Assembly: GCA_040882465.1 (NCBI GenBank)
Contig: JBBEBG010000031.1
Location: 1 to 64,000 of the forward strand
Length of the DNA stretch: 64,000 nt
Source of the DNA: Gemmatimonadota bacterium
GTDB lineage: Bacteria; Gemmatimonadota; Gemmatimonadetes; Longimicrobiales; Gaopeijiaceae
Direction of reading: 5' to 3'
Shown: positions 1 to 8,050 of the stretch, piece by piece
How positions within the stretch are numbered: the stretch's first letter is position 1
Layout of the letters: each line of letters opens with the position of its first letter
Notes under the pieces: model-generated
The model's input: only the letters and a program-made list of their open reading frames with translations
What the model was told of the DNA's origin: nothing
Databases searched by the model: none
Translations under genes and position numbers: made by a program

Positions 1-1152
1 TGCATCGTTCCGTTAATTGGTGTGCATTTGGTTTTGATATTTCTTGGTGAGTTCAATAATTTTTTTGAGTTTCTCGGGACCCTTAGTCCAGACGAATGGA
101 CCACAAGTTTTGTTATATCGATTCACATAGTCTTTGAGAAACCCAACGAGTTCTCGATTCGACCGGTGAACCGACTGCTGAAGGCCCTGTCTCGTCAAAA
201 TGGAGAAGAAGCACTCCGCCAAATTTACCCAACTTGCGTGTGTCGGGGTATAGTGAAATGTGACTTTGGGATGTTTGTCCAACCACTCTTGCGCCATCTT
301 TCCCTTGTGTGTGTTGAGATTATCCATCACCACGCAAAGCCGCTGCCCGGGATATTCTCTGATGACCTGATTCATGAATGTGACGAAATCCGCAGCCTTG
401 CGGGTTTTGTTCACCCATGTCGTGGCCTTACCCGTCTCAATCTCGATCGCGGCGAGCATGGTTTGCGTTCCATGCCTGACGTATTCGTTGCTCCATAGGC
501 GGGGCTTTCCGCTGCGCAGGGGAAGAACCGGCTGGGTCCGGTCGAGCGCCTGTATCCCGGTTTTCTCGTCCATGCACAGCACCAGGGCGTTCTTGGGCGG
601 ATTCATGTAAAGTCCGACGACTTCCAAAAGCTTCTCCTCGAACATGGGATCCGGGCTGAAATTGAATGTCCGCAACCGGTGAGGGTGAAGGTCGTGTTCC
701 ACGAGTACCCCATGCACGAACGATTTGGAAAGTTTTAGTTTGCTCGCGAGGGAGCGAGTACTCCACCTGCTCAATCCCTTGGGTGGCTTGCCGCATACTG
801 CGGTCACAATCCTTTGCTTTGTTAGTGCTGTATGTATGGGAGGCTTGCCCGGACGGGCTGCGTCTTCAAGGCAGTCGAGTCCAACTTCTATGAAGCGATT
901 TCGGATCTTACAGACGCCGTTCCTGTGCAGATCGAGTTTTGTTCCAATCTCAACATTGCTCACGCCTTCTGCGGCCAGCAATAGCACTCGGCATCTTTTC
1001 GCCACACGCTGTTCCAGAGTATTTCGCCGCAACAATGCTTCAAGATGGGAGATCTGATCGGGATTTAACATAAGGGATTCCGCTATTCGAGCCATGGCTC
1101 AAGTGGTAGCACATAGCGTTCCAAATGCACACAGATTTAATGGACGATGCAC
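1..1152 (-). mobile_element. IS630-family insertion sequence A (left tip cut by window)
   Basis: Imperfect terminal inverted repeats are visible. The left end reads TGCATCGTTCC then GTGTGCATT; the reverse complement of 1124-1152 reads GTGCATCGTCC then GTGTGCATT. The right end is followed by a TA dinucleotide (1153-1154), the target duplicated by IS630/Tc1 elements. The first base of the left repeat and its TA lie just outside the window. The element carries one transposase gene, which fills nearly all of it. Its protein is clearly different from that of the second IS630 element at 4429-5599, so the two are separate acquisitions. The base composition is lower in GC than the surrounding chromosome. 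Confidence 0.85.
13..1095 (-). CDS. IS630-family transposase A
   Basis: This 360-aa DDE transposase has the usual IS630 length and order. An N-terminal helix-turn-helix region (about residues 15-75, with RCRVLLLAAEGVSNVEIG) is followed by a DDE catalytic core. The core shows LCMDEKTGIQ (first Asp), VVMDNLNTHKG (second Asp) and NLAECFFSIL (catalytic Glu region). It catalyses cut-and-paste transposition into TA sites. It appears intact, and both flanking inverted repeats are present, so the copy may be active. It is transcribed away from the neighbouring AlbA_2 gene region. No upstream host promoter is evident. Confidence 0.93.
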   Translation of the reverse strand: MARIAESLMLNPDQISHLEALLRRNTLEQRVAKRCRVLLLAAEGVSNVEIGTKLDLHRNGVCKIRNRFIEVGLDCLEDAARPGKPPIHTALTKQRIVTAVCGKPPKGLSRWSTRSLASKLKLSKSFVHGVLVEHDLHPHRLRTFNFSPDPMFEEKLLEVVGLYMNPPKNALVLCMDEKTGIQALDRTQPVLPLRSGKPRLWSNEYVRHGTQTMLAAIEIETGKATTWVNKTRKAADFVTFMNQVIREYPGQRLCVVMDNLNTHKGKMAQEWLDKHPKVTFHYTPTHASWVNLAECFFSILTRQGLQQSVHRSNRELVGFLKDYVNRYNKTCGPFVWTKGPEKLKKIIELTKKYQNQMHTN

Positions 1153-1154
1153 TA

Positions 1155-1535
1155 GAACCTGCCTGAAATTTTGACAGACGCGCCGACTTCCACATCCTTT
1201 CTGAGGTTAGTCCTCGCGACCTATCGTTTGGCGTGACGCAGTGGCAGATCGGGAAGTCCCTTCGCACGCCAATCGGCAATGAATTTGCGGGAGGCGGCGG
1301 CTTGTTGGAGGACACTCTCCAGCGGAGCCGGTGGCCTGGCGGCCAGCGCCTTTCTCGCCGCAACAATGCGTGGATGAGGGAACCGCTGGTTCATGGAGTG
1401 ATGATGGGCATTTCCAGCGGATCGCCAAGATGGGAAATCGCAAAAAGGCTTTGCCTGTGGCGCGTTCCAGATAGCTTGGCGCTCCCCGTCAAGGATAGTA
1501 TCCCCGACCCGACGCCCTGCTTCTGCGGGGCGTTT
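1155..1535. other. Gene-poor stretch between IS630-A and the AlbA_2 gene
   Basis: No recognisable gene lies here. On the minus strand a reading frame ending in LGDPLEMPIITP stops in a TGA that overlaps the ATG of a 57-codon ORF (1221-1394) by the classic ATGA arrangement. This looks like two coupled small genes, but the upstream frame has no clear start. IS630-A inserted just beyond the end of this stretch, so it may be the remnant of a small operon. I recognise no domain in either frame. Confidence 0.3.
1221..1394 (-). CDS. Possible 57-aa small protein or gene remnant
   Basis: The frame starts MNQRFPHPRIVAARKALA and ends RAKGLPDLPLRHAKR. It is basic and probably helical. Its ATG overlaps the stop of an upstream in-frame segment ending PLEMPIITP, as in translationally coupled pairs. 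I recognise no family. The support is only the ATGA overlap and a protein-like composition, and a chance ORF in GC-rich DNA is a real alternative. Confidence 0.2.
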   Translation of the reverse strand: MNQRFPHPRIVAARKALAARPPAPLESVLQQAAASRKFIADWRAKGLPDLPLRHAKR

Positions 1536-1541
1536 CTATTT
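1513..1541 (+). terminator. Rho-independent terminator (plus-strand T tract)
   Basis: A stem of CGCCCTGC and GCGGGGCG (one G-T pair) closes a TTCT loop and is followed by TTTCTATTT on the plus strand. It sits exactly at the stop codon of the minus-strand AlbA_2 gene (TAG complement at 1536-1538). The hairpin may therefore also end that transcript, but the T tract favours plus-strand transcripts. No plus-strand gene that it would serve is recognisable to its left. Confidence 0.5.
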
Positions 1542-2810
1542 GGGACGCGCTTCGAAATCAAAACCCCGTGCGACTTGCGGGGTGACTTGCGGGGTGACTT
1601 GCGGGGTGACTTGCGGGGTGACTTGCGGGGTGGGGCCGATGGCCGCCCGGAACGTCACGATGAGCGCACCGGCCTGTTCCTCGAAAACCGGTGGCTCGAC
1701 GCCCCATCGGTCACACTCCTCGATGACGCGGTTCGTGCCCCTCCCCCAGGCCTCGACGGCCCCGGTACGGTGAAAGGTCTCGGCAACGAGGGGGTTGCGA
1801 AGGACAGACCGATGGGGTCCGGAAAGCATTTCCGCGGTGATTCCAGATGGAAGTCCACCGTCGCTCCGGATCTCGATCCGATCGTCGAACACGGCGACGG
1901 CCACATGTCCGCCGGGTTGGGCATAGTCGCGGTGCATGACCGCGTTGAGAAGCACTTCCCGCAGCGCATCAGGCGGCACAGGAAGCCGGTCTTCGCGCTC
2001 GATCCGGCCCTCGACGAAGCGTGCCGAGAGAGGCAAGGTGCGGTCGAGGAAGGCCATCGCCTCGCGGACCATCGCGAACGCGTGCATGTACTCCTGCTTG
2101 TTGTCCAAGATCTCCCCGGTGATCTTCGCGCCGCGGAAGCGGCCCAGCTTCAAGCGCCCCTGCGGGTAGTCGGGCAGGAACCGGGTGCCATAGAGCATCT
2201 GGGCAGCTTGCGTGATCACGCCGTCCCGGCGGAGGGCGAGCCGATCCAAGATGTCACCGACGTCCGTGCTCGTACCGGCGGAAATGCGGCGGTGGCGGAT
2301 GGCGGCCTCCCGCGTCCTCAGGATCTCCTCGTGATCCAGATCCTCGAGTCGGACGCCCACGGCTGGCTGATTCTCCCACCGCCTTCGGGCATGGGCACGT
2401 TCCAAAAGGAGGGATTCGTACCGCTCCTGCGGCATACGTGAGGTGGTGGTGCCTGTACGCTGGTAGGGTCGCCCATCGTAGATGAATGGTCGCGCATCGG
2501 CGATCCGCGGCGCCTGGAGAACGATCACCGATCTGGTCGTGCCAGGGATCGGAAGGATGTGGCTCTCCACGGGAGCCGGTGGTTCGAAGCGGTCCAGCAT
2601 CCGGGCAATGTCCTGCTGCGTCGTGTCCGCGACATCCTGCCCGACGATCTTTCCATCGGGCGCCACGCCGATCACCACGAGACCTCCGTTGCCATTCAGG
2701 AAGGCGCAGAGCGTGCCGCCGGCACGCGGGAGCTGTGCGGTCGACGTCTTAAACTCGACGGCCTCCGACTCGCCGTTCGCAACGACCCTTTGTAGCTCGT
2801 TCAGGTCCAC
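1536..2810 (-). CDS. AlbA_2 / HATPase_c_4 putative DNA-binding regulator with TPQV repeats
   Basis: A 424-aa protein of the Schlafen-like AlbA_2 plus divergent ATPase type often annotated as a RecG-like transcriptional regulator. The N-terminal AlbA_2 domain (about residues 5-130) begins with GESEAVEFKTS and contains NGNGGLVVIGV. The GHKL-type ATPase domain holds EVLLNAVMHRDY and EAWGRGTNRVIEECDRWG. The C-terminus carries TPQV five times (residues 394-413) and then stops after only 11 more residues. In relatives I recall, such repeats are followed by a winged-helix domain, so this copy may be truncated. The start is GTG with a GGAG upstream. It lies in the accessory region beside IS630-A. Its target is unknown; a role in regulation or defence is only inferred. 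Confidence 0.85.
   Translation of the reverse strand: MDLNELQRVVANGESEAVEFKTSTAQLPRAGGTLCAFLNGNGGLVVIGVAPDGKIVGQDVADTTQQDIARMLDRFEPPAPVESHILPIPGTTRSVIVLQAPRIADARPFIYDGRPYQRTGTTTSRMPQERYESLLLERAHARRRWENQPAVGVRLEDLDHEEILRTREAAIRHRRISAGTSTDVGDILDRLALRRDGVITQAAQMLYGTRFLPDYPQGRLKLGRFRGAKITGEILDNKQEYMHAFAMVREAMAFLDRTLPLSARFVEGRIEREDRLPVPPDALREVLLNAVMHRDYAQPGGHVAVAVFDDRIEIRSDGGLPSGITAEMLSGPHRSVLRNPLVAETFHRTGAVEAWGRGTNRVIEECDRWGVEPPVFEEQAGALIVTFRAAIGPTPQVTPQVTPQVTPQVTPQVARGFDFEARPK
1572..1631 (+). repeat. Five perfect 12-bp tandem repeats (gacttgcggggt)
   Basis: The unit gacttgcggggt occurs five times without a mismatch, at 1572, 1584, 1596, 1608 and 1620. On the minus strand each unit encodes Thr-Pro-Gln-Val in the AlbA_2 protein. 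Because the unit is 12 bp, copy-number change by slippage would keep the frame and alter the tail by four residues at a time. DNA-level perfection, with no silent drift, points to recent expansion. Confidence 0.97.
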
Positions 2811-2940
2811 CGCGATCTACTCCCAGCCTTCCCCGTGGAACTGCCTTCATCAGAATTCACGGACATGATCATCAATCCGCCACAGGCAAGCTACCCCCGG
2901 GATCCCCAGGCACTTCCACGCTTCCAGCGGCGATGAGGGG

Positions 2941-2997
2941 GAGCGCGTGCGGCGCTGCCCGGGCTCTCCGGGGGGGCCCAGGCGACGCGGCGCGCTC
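2941..2997. repeat. GC-rich hairpin element, left copy
   Basis: Outer arms gagcgcg (2941-2947) and cgcgctc (2991-2997) enclose a core gcccgggctctccggg (2957-2972), itself a CCCGG-loop-CCGGG hairpin. The identical 16-nt core occurs in the same orientation at 8832-8847, also inside a GC-rich hairpin. The two copies bracket the integrase-bearing accessory genes. The surrounding 2811-3073 has no gene that I can support. Confidence 0.6.
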
Positions 2998-3073
2998 CCG
3001 TCCGACCGATCGGACAGCCCTCACCAACTCAGGTTGCTGGCAGATCTCGGTCCGCAGGGGGCGGTGTTCGGGT

Positions 3074-3505
3074 TCACTGCCTCACCTCCCGGATGTGCTT
3101 CCTCCATTCGCCGAGATCCGGCGTAGGCCGCCCGTTTGAACGTCGCTCCGCGCCGATCGCTCCGTTGCGGAGCGCCTGGAGCGCCGTGCGGGGCACGCGC
3201 CATTCCCTTCCCTGAAGCCGGTAGGAACCAGGGAGTCGGCCCGACGCGCACCACGTCCGGATCGTGCTCGCCCCACGGTTCATGAGAACGGCCACATCTT
3301 CGACGGTGAGATCCACCGCCTCTCCCCCGCACTCCTCCACCAGGCCCCGCACCCACTCCACCGGTACGAGCGCTCCATCCGGAATCGGTTGAAGCGCCTG
3401 CCGAAGTCGGGCATGGACGTCCAGCCTTAGCCGCGCATCATGGGTCCCTTGAGCAGCGCTCCCCTGCAGTTCCCTTCCCATCCCCCTCCCCTCCTCCCTC
3501 TCCAC
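3074..3505 (-). CDS. Excisionase/MerR-like helix-turn-helix protein
   Basis: A 143-aa protein whose centre (about residues 65-115) matches the excisionase-type winged HTH seen in phage Xis and HTH_17 proteins: VDLTVEDVAVLMNRGASTIR, then SGRLPGSYRLQGREWRVPRTAL. The start is uncertain because in-frame ATGs occur at residues 1 and 9. It is divergent from the HTH-recombinase pair beginning at 3603, so it is plausibly the recombination directionality factor or a repressor of that unit. The function is assigned from fold and context only. Confidence 0.7.
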   Translation of the reverse strand: MEREEGRGMGRELQGSAAQGTHDARLRLDVHARLRQALQPIPDGALVPVEWVRGLVEECGGEAVDLTVEDVAVLMNRGASTIRTWCASGRLPGSYRLQGREWRVPRTALQALRNGAIGAERRSNGRPTPDLGEWRKHIREVRQ

Positions 3506-3517
3506 CTGCCGACTAAC

Positions 3518-3546
3518 TTGTGCATAACATACGCATGCGCTATAAT
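3518..3546 (+). promoter_or_regulatory. Sigma-70-type promoter of the HTH-recombinase unit
   Basis: TTGTGC (3518-3523), a 17-nt spacer and a perfect TATAAT (3541-3546) lie 57 nt upstream of the GTG start at 3603. The spacer contains the perfect palindrome CGCATGCG (3532-3539), a reasonable operator position for one of the two flanking HTH proteins. AGGAGG (3591-3596) then provides the ribosome-binding site. The lower local GC makes the signal stand out. Confidence 0.7.
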
Positions 3547-3602
3547 ACTAACGCGACACTGCCGCTGGCGCAAGTATGACTTTCTAGCGCAGGAGGGCAA
3601 TC

Positions 3603-4286
3603 GTGGTTCGCCAGAGAGGGACAAAGGGATACGCCGACCGCCTGGCGCAGGCGCTCGCAAGAGGCCCCCGGCCGATGAGCGTGCGGGCGCTGACGAAGGC
3701 GATGCACGATCAGTACGAGGGACTGCGGGGCACGAGCTATGGCGGGATTCGTCAGTACGCCGAGGACAAGGTCCGCTCCCCCCGCATCGAGCTCCTCCGC
3801 GCGATTGCCGATGTGCTCGGAATCCGCTGGGAGTGGCTGGCCTTCAACGAAGGCAAGATGACGGAAAAGGAGCAGCAGATCAGCGACCTGGTGGAGGATG
3901 GTGTGGCGCGGGACGCTGATGTGGAAGCGGCTGAGGGGCTCGAGGAAGCGATCGCCGGAGTCCGCGAGGGATTCGGAGAGGGCGCGGAGCGGCTCCTGGA
4001 CACGGCAGTCCGACGGGCCGTGATCCTGCACTCGTGGCAGTGCCTCACCTCAACAGTTAGCGATGCAAGCGACACCACGAACCGGGCCCTCGCCTGCCGC
4101 CTCGGAGAGGTGCTTGCCGCCGCGCCACGAATCTTCGGCGTAGACCTCGATTCCCTGCCCGACGATAGCCTCACGGACTACGCCGTCATGGCGACGTCCG
4201 CGGTTCGGCACCTGTATCCAGAATCCTCGGCCCCCTTCGGTCGGCTTGGCGTGCGCAGCACGGAGGACACGGATGCCGAGGCGTAG
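3603..4286 (+). CDS. Helix-turn-helix protein coupled to the recombinase
   Basis: A 227-aa protein starting at GTG six bases after AGGAGG. The N-terminal 90 residues resemble a phage-repressor type HTH: SVRALTKAMHDQYEGLRGTS, SPRIELLRAIADVLGI and WEWLAFNEGKMT. The rest is an acidic helical region without a recognised domain. The stop overlaps the start of the recombinase gene by 14 nt, so the two are translationally coupled. It most likely acts as regulator of the mobile unit. Driven by the promoter at 3518-3546. Confidence 0.75.
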   Translation: MVRQRGTKGYADRLAQALARGPRPMSVRALTKAMHDQYEGLRGTSYGGIRQYAEDKVRSPRIELLRAIADVLGIRWEWLAFNEGKMTEKEQQISDLVEDGVARDADVEAAEGLEEAIAGVREGFGEGAERLLDTAVRRAVILHSWQCLTSTVSDASDTTNRALACRLGEVLAAAPRIFGVDLDSLPDDSLTDYAVMATSAVRHLYPESSAPFGRLGVRSTEDTDAEA

Positions 4287-4425
4287 GGAAAGCCGGATCT
4301 ACTGGCGGGAGCAGGGCGGAGAGCGCCGAGCCTACGGCGACTTCCGCGATCTCGGTGGCGGGCGCGAGGCTCTCATTCCGGAGGGCTCAGCGCGGGCGAC
4401 CACGGACGCGGATGTGGCAGCCAAG

Positions 4426-5517
4426 CTAGTGTCCCGTCCCAGAGATAGCATGACATAGTCTCTGGATCTTGTGGAGGATGGAGTCGGCGGTGGCGGTCCA
4501 CAAGAACGGTTGGGCGTCGGGGTTGTAGGAGTCGGTGAAGTGACGGATGCGGTCGACGAGCTGGCCGACGGAGGAGAAGGAGCCGCGGCGGATGGCCTTT
4601 TGAGTAATGATGTTGAACCAGATCTCGACCTGATTGAGCCAGGACGAGTACGTAGGAGTGAAGTGAAGGTGGTAGCGGGGTCGAGCGGCGAGCCAGTGTC
4701 GAACGTTCGCGTGTTTATGGGTGCTGTAGTTGTCGACGATGAGATGCACGTCGAGCTCGGGCGGAACGTTGGCATCGATATGCTTGAGGAACCGCAGGAA
4801 CTCCTGGTGGCGGTGGCGAGGGGAGCAGCGCGCGAGGACCTGGCCGCTCGCCACATCGAGGGCAGCGAAGAGCGTGGTGGTGCCGTGACGGACGTAGTCG
4901 TGGGTGACGCCCTCGACGTAGCCGAGGCCAAGGGGCAAGAGAGGCTGAGTCCGCTCGAGCGCCTGGGTCTGACTCTTCTCGTCGACGCAGAGCACCATGG
5001 CGTGGTCGGGGAGATTGAGGTAGAGGCCAACGATGTCATGGACCTTTTCGACGAAGAACGGATCCGTGGAGAGCTTGAAGTGCTTTTGCCGATGGGGCTG
5101 GACGTTGAACAGGGACCAGACGCGTTGAACGGTGGACTTGGATAGGCTCGTCGCTTTCGCCATGGAACGGCAGCTCCACTGGGTGCTGCCATCGCGAGGC
5201 TTCGTATCCAGAGTCTTTTGGAGAAGCCGCATGACCTCGTCGTCTTCGATCGTTCGCGGCTTCCCAGGCCGGCGCTCTTCGTACAAGCCCATGAGCCCCT
5301 GGGTGCGGAAGCGTTCGCGCCATTTGCCCACGGTCTGGCGAGTCATCCCAACCTCGCGCGCGATCGCACCGTTGGTCAGGCCGTCGGCACTGAGAAGCAC
5401 CGTCCTCGCGCGACGCACGAGACCGGCCGGCAAACTCCGTGATCGTACCAACGATTCCAGTTCCTCGCGCGCTCCGTTGCTGAGCTCGAGAGGCTTCATC
5501 GGGCGTCCTCGGGTCAT
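4426..5517 (-). CDS. IS630-family transposase B
   Basis: A 363-aa DDE transposase with an N-terminal HTH pair (about residues 10-90: [20 protein letters not shown] and [14 protein letters not shown]) and a catalytic domain. The domain shows [31 protein letters not shown] and [15 protein letters not shown], giving the D, D and E residues. It appears intact. It differs throughout from transposase A at 13-1095. The TAG stop is completed by the duplicated target TA plus the adjacent host base. Confidence 0.95.
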   Translation of the reverse strand: MTRGRPMKPLELSNGAREELESLVRSRSLPAGLVRRARTVLLSADGLTNGAIAREVGMTRQTVGKWRERFRTQGLMGLYEERRPGKPRTIEDDEVMRLLQKTLDTKPRDGSTQWSCRSMAKATSLSKSTVQRVWSLFNVQPHRQKHFKLSTDPFFVEKVHDIVGLYLNLPDHAMVLCVDEKSQTQALERTQPLLPLGLGYVEGVTHDYVRHGTTTLFAALDVASGQVLARCSPRHRHQEFLRFLKHIDANVPPELDVHLIVDNYSTHKHANVRHWLAARPRYHLHFTPTYSSWLNQVEIWFNIITQKAIRRGSFSSVGQLVDRIRHFTDSYNPDAQPFLWTATADSILHKIQRLCHAISGTGH

Positions 5518-5599
5518 CGCTCTCCTCCCGGTTTGGGGTACCGGAAGTCAATGTATGACCCCTTCTATCTATTGTACAGTTACTTCTGGGACATCACAC
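4429..5599 (-). mobile_element. IS630-family insertion sequence B inside the recombinase gene
   Basis: A 1171-bp element flanked by TA on both sides (4427-4428 and 5600-5601). The left end reads GTGTCCCGTCCCAGAGATAG; the right end, reverse-complemented, reads GTGTGATGTCCCAGAAGTAA. These are imperfect inverted repeats sharing GTGT and GTCCCAGA. It interrupts a tyrosine recombinase gene exactly in frame. The transposase stop codon lies at the left junction: its TA is the target duplication and its last base is host DNA. Confidence 0.96.
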
Positions 5600-6878
5600 T
5601 AGTGGGCGACCGCGTAGAGCAGCTGGTAGCCCAGCGACGGAACCGCGCGATTCTCGGAGTGGCGCGGGACGCCCCGCTTGCCCGCTTCGTCCAGGAGCAC
5701 CTCATCGCGAAGGCCAAGGCGAACCGGATCACGGTCGTCGAACTGGGCAAGATCGAGCTGCGGCTCCAGCGGGCCGTGGAGTTCTTCGGCTCCGAACGGG
5801 AGGTGGGCAGCATCGGCGTGGCGGACGTGGAGCGATGGGTGGATCACCTTTCCAAGCTTCCGGGGCGCCGGGGCCGGGGACTCACCGCTTCCAGCCTTCG
5901 CCAGCACCTGAGCGCGCTTTCCAACCTTTACCGCCGCGCCCAGGCGGAAGGCGTCGTGCCACCGGGGTTCAACCCTCCGACGGCCATGATGGACAAGCCC
6001 AGACCCGTTCGGGAAGAGGCCCGGTGGCTGGAAGTCCACGACTGCGCTCTCGTCCTCGAGGCCGCGCGCGTACACCGCACGGAGCGGGACGACGAGATTC
6101 GTGATCTCGACCCACTGGTCGCGACCTTCCTTCTCACCGGCCGGAAAAGTGAGATTCTCGGCCTGGAAGTCGAGGACGTGAGCTTCGACCGGCGCACGGT
6201 CACTTTTCGCCCGAACGAGTGGCGCCGGCTCAAAACCGCTACGTCCCACCGGAGTGTGCCCCTCTGGCCTCAGCTCCACGAGATCCTCAAGGCGTACCTC
6301 TCGGGCGGCGCCAGCTCCAACGGGAAGGCTCCGGTGGCAAAGGTTCGCCGCACCTCCGGGCTCCTCTTCCCCAGCGTTCGCACCGGGAAGATGATCCACG
6401 ACATGCGGAAGGCCCTGAACGGAGTCGCGGAACGCGCGGGCTGGGAAGCCGGACAGCTCACGACGAAGATGTTCCGGCACTCATACTGCGCGGCCCGGCT
6501 CCAGAGCCTGGATCAGGGCGCCCCCGTGAGCCCCTTCACGGTGGCCCGCGAGCTCGGGCACGGAGGCATGGCGATGGTGAACCGGGTGTACGGGCACCTG
6601 GGCCAGGTACGGCACCGGGCGGAGGTGGTGGAGTTCCGCGCGGACCAGCACAAGAAGTGCCTCGGAAAGCGGCTCACCGCCGTTCGCGCGTGGAAGCCGG
6701 CACAGTGCCAGGCGACCACGCCAGGGGGCGAGCGGTGCCGCGTCCGCGGGAAGCTGAGCGAGCACGGCCTCTGCCTCTGGCATGACCCGGCGAGGAGGGA
6801 GGCGGCACGGAGGGCGCGGCCGAATGCGCGGGGGTAGGCCGGGATCCCAACAATCTTCCAGAGGGCAGGATGTCAGTC

Positions 6879-7988
6879 TTATCCGCCGCGCGCACCTGGC
6901 CTAGCAAAGGGAATCACATTCGGATCCGGTGGCTGGTTGGGAAGCTCTGATGCCATCGGCTCGATCAATGACGCCACATCAAACTTGCTCAACCCGCTGC
7001 TCCGCAGGATCTCGTCAATCCTGAGCCCCTGCTGTGCAAGCGACTTACTGGCCTGTGCCACCAGTGATGGCTGTTCCTTCTCACCCTCGGCAGGTTCGTC
7101 CCACCGCCATCCTCTTCGGTTGAGCTGCACGTATGCGCGCCGATAGGTGGCCTCGCCAAAAATCTCAAGCTGGTGGGCCCTCGTGACTAGGGCAGCGAGC
7201 GACACGTTCCAGCGTTCCTTTAGTTCGATGAACCGTCCCCAGGAAAGAGTTCGGGGACATTCCACCTCGAACTGCGCTCGTGGTAGTAGGAACGCCCCAG
7301 CGAATCGATCCGCCTGTGCTTCCAGGATTTTGTCACCGGGGATCGCATCAGAGTGCAACAGCAGGTGCCCTAGTTCATGAGCGGCGTCAAAGCGGCGCCT
7401 CGAAGCCGACTTGCTGCTAACAAGAAAGATGACGGGTCGCTGTGACGACCATCCCGAAAAGGCGTCCAGCTGCTGGTCTTGGCTCGCGAGTTCAAGAACC
7501 ACCGCGCCGAGGTTCTCAAGCAACCAGATCATATTTGCTATCGGTCCGGGGCCAAGGCTCCACTCCTGACGCAGGTCCTCGGCCAAATTCTCGACTGCGG
7601 CCGTGGCCCCGTGTACCGGAATACTGACATGTCGGATACGGACCGACGGAAAGGTCAAGTAGTCCGCGAGTCGCTCGATGATTTCGAGGCGGAGCTGGCC
7701 GTTGGCGACAACCTTGCGCTTCTCTCTAACGCCGGCCGATCGCTGCTGGCGAAAGTGACATCGCTCGATCGTCAAGCGCGTGGGGAGAGTAAATGAGAAG
7801 AACTCCGGTCGTACACCGAGAACATCAGCGAGACGCCGGACGGTCTCGTCGGAGGGAGCTGCGTCTCCGTTTTCGAATTGCGTAATTGCAGCGGGAGTCA
7901 CGCCGACGCGATCGGCGAGATCTTTCCTGGACCACTCCCGAGCTTCGCGGATCACCGTCAGGCGCTCGGGAACAAACAGATGCTCCAA
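6879..7988 (-). CDS. XRE-family HTH fused to ImmA/IrrE metallopeptidase
   Basis: A 369-aa protein with an N-terminal XRE HTH (about residues 10-65, with WSRKDLADRVGVTPAAITQF) and a central ImmA/IrrE peptidase domain. The zinc motif HELGH is at 204-208 in FDAAHELGHLLLHSD. In this family the peptidase cleaves a repressor, releasing phage, mobile-element or stress genes. Here sensor, DNA binding and protease are in one chain. The C-terminus ends in a low-complexity PNVIPFARPGARGG. It lies 62 nt downstream of an unrecognised 214-aa gene on the same strand, a likely partner or substrate. Confidence 0.9.
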   Translation of the reverse strand: MEHLFVPERLTVIREAREWSRKDLADRVGVTPAAITQFENGDAAPSDETVRRLADVLGVRPEFFSFTLPTRLTIERCHFRQQRSAGVREKRKVVANGQLRLEIIERLADYLTFPSVRIRHVSIPVHGATAAVENLAEDLRQEWSLGPGPIANMIWLLENLGAVVLELASQDQQLDAFSGWSSQRPVIFLVSSKSASRRRFDAAHELGHLLLHSDAIPGDKILEAQADRFAGAFLLPRAQFEVECPRTLSWGRFIELKERWNVSLAALVTRAHQLEIFGEATYRRAYVQLNRRGWRWDEPAEGEKEQPSLVAQASKSLAQQGLRIDEILRSSGLSKFDVASLIEPMASELPNQPPDPNVIPFARPGARGG

Positions 7989-8050
7989 TGTTTGGCTCTC
8001 CTCGCGGGGTCACGTGGGCGCTCGGGAAAACGGCAATTCACACCGGCTGC

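Larger units (their letters stand above)
4273..6837 (+). pseudogene. Tyrosine recombinase split by IS630-B
   Basis: The gene is in two parts, 4273-4428 and 5602-6837. Removing the insertion and one TA copy joins codon CTA (Leu52) to GTG GGC GAC CGC and restores one 463-aa frame: ...DADVAAKL then VGDRVEQLVAQ.... The C-terminal part has an N-terminal SAM-like core-binding domain and a phage-integrase catalytic domain with FLLTGRKSEILGL (Arg), KMFRHS (Lys in place of the usual His of HxxR), ELGHGG and the nucleophile Tyr in NRVYGHL. An extra C-terminal segment has a Cys/His pattern (QCQATTPGGERC, then HGLCLWHDP) that may bind zinc. The insertion leaves a possible new start at 5533 inside the IS, so a fused C-terminal protein could still be made. 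Confidence 0.9.

Noticed and set aside
1233-2441. 402-codon open frame on the plus strand opposite the AlbA_2 gene
   Set aside because: Mirror frame of a well-supported gene in GC-rich DNA; it has no domain-like segments and repeats the LRGD motif of the tandem repeat.
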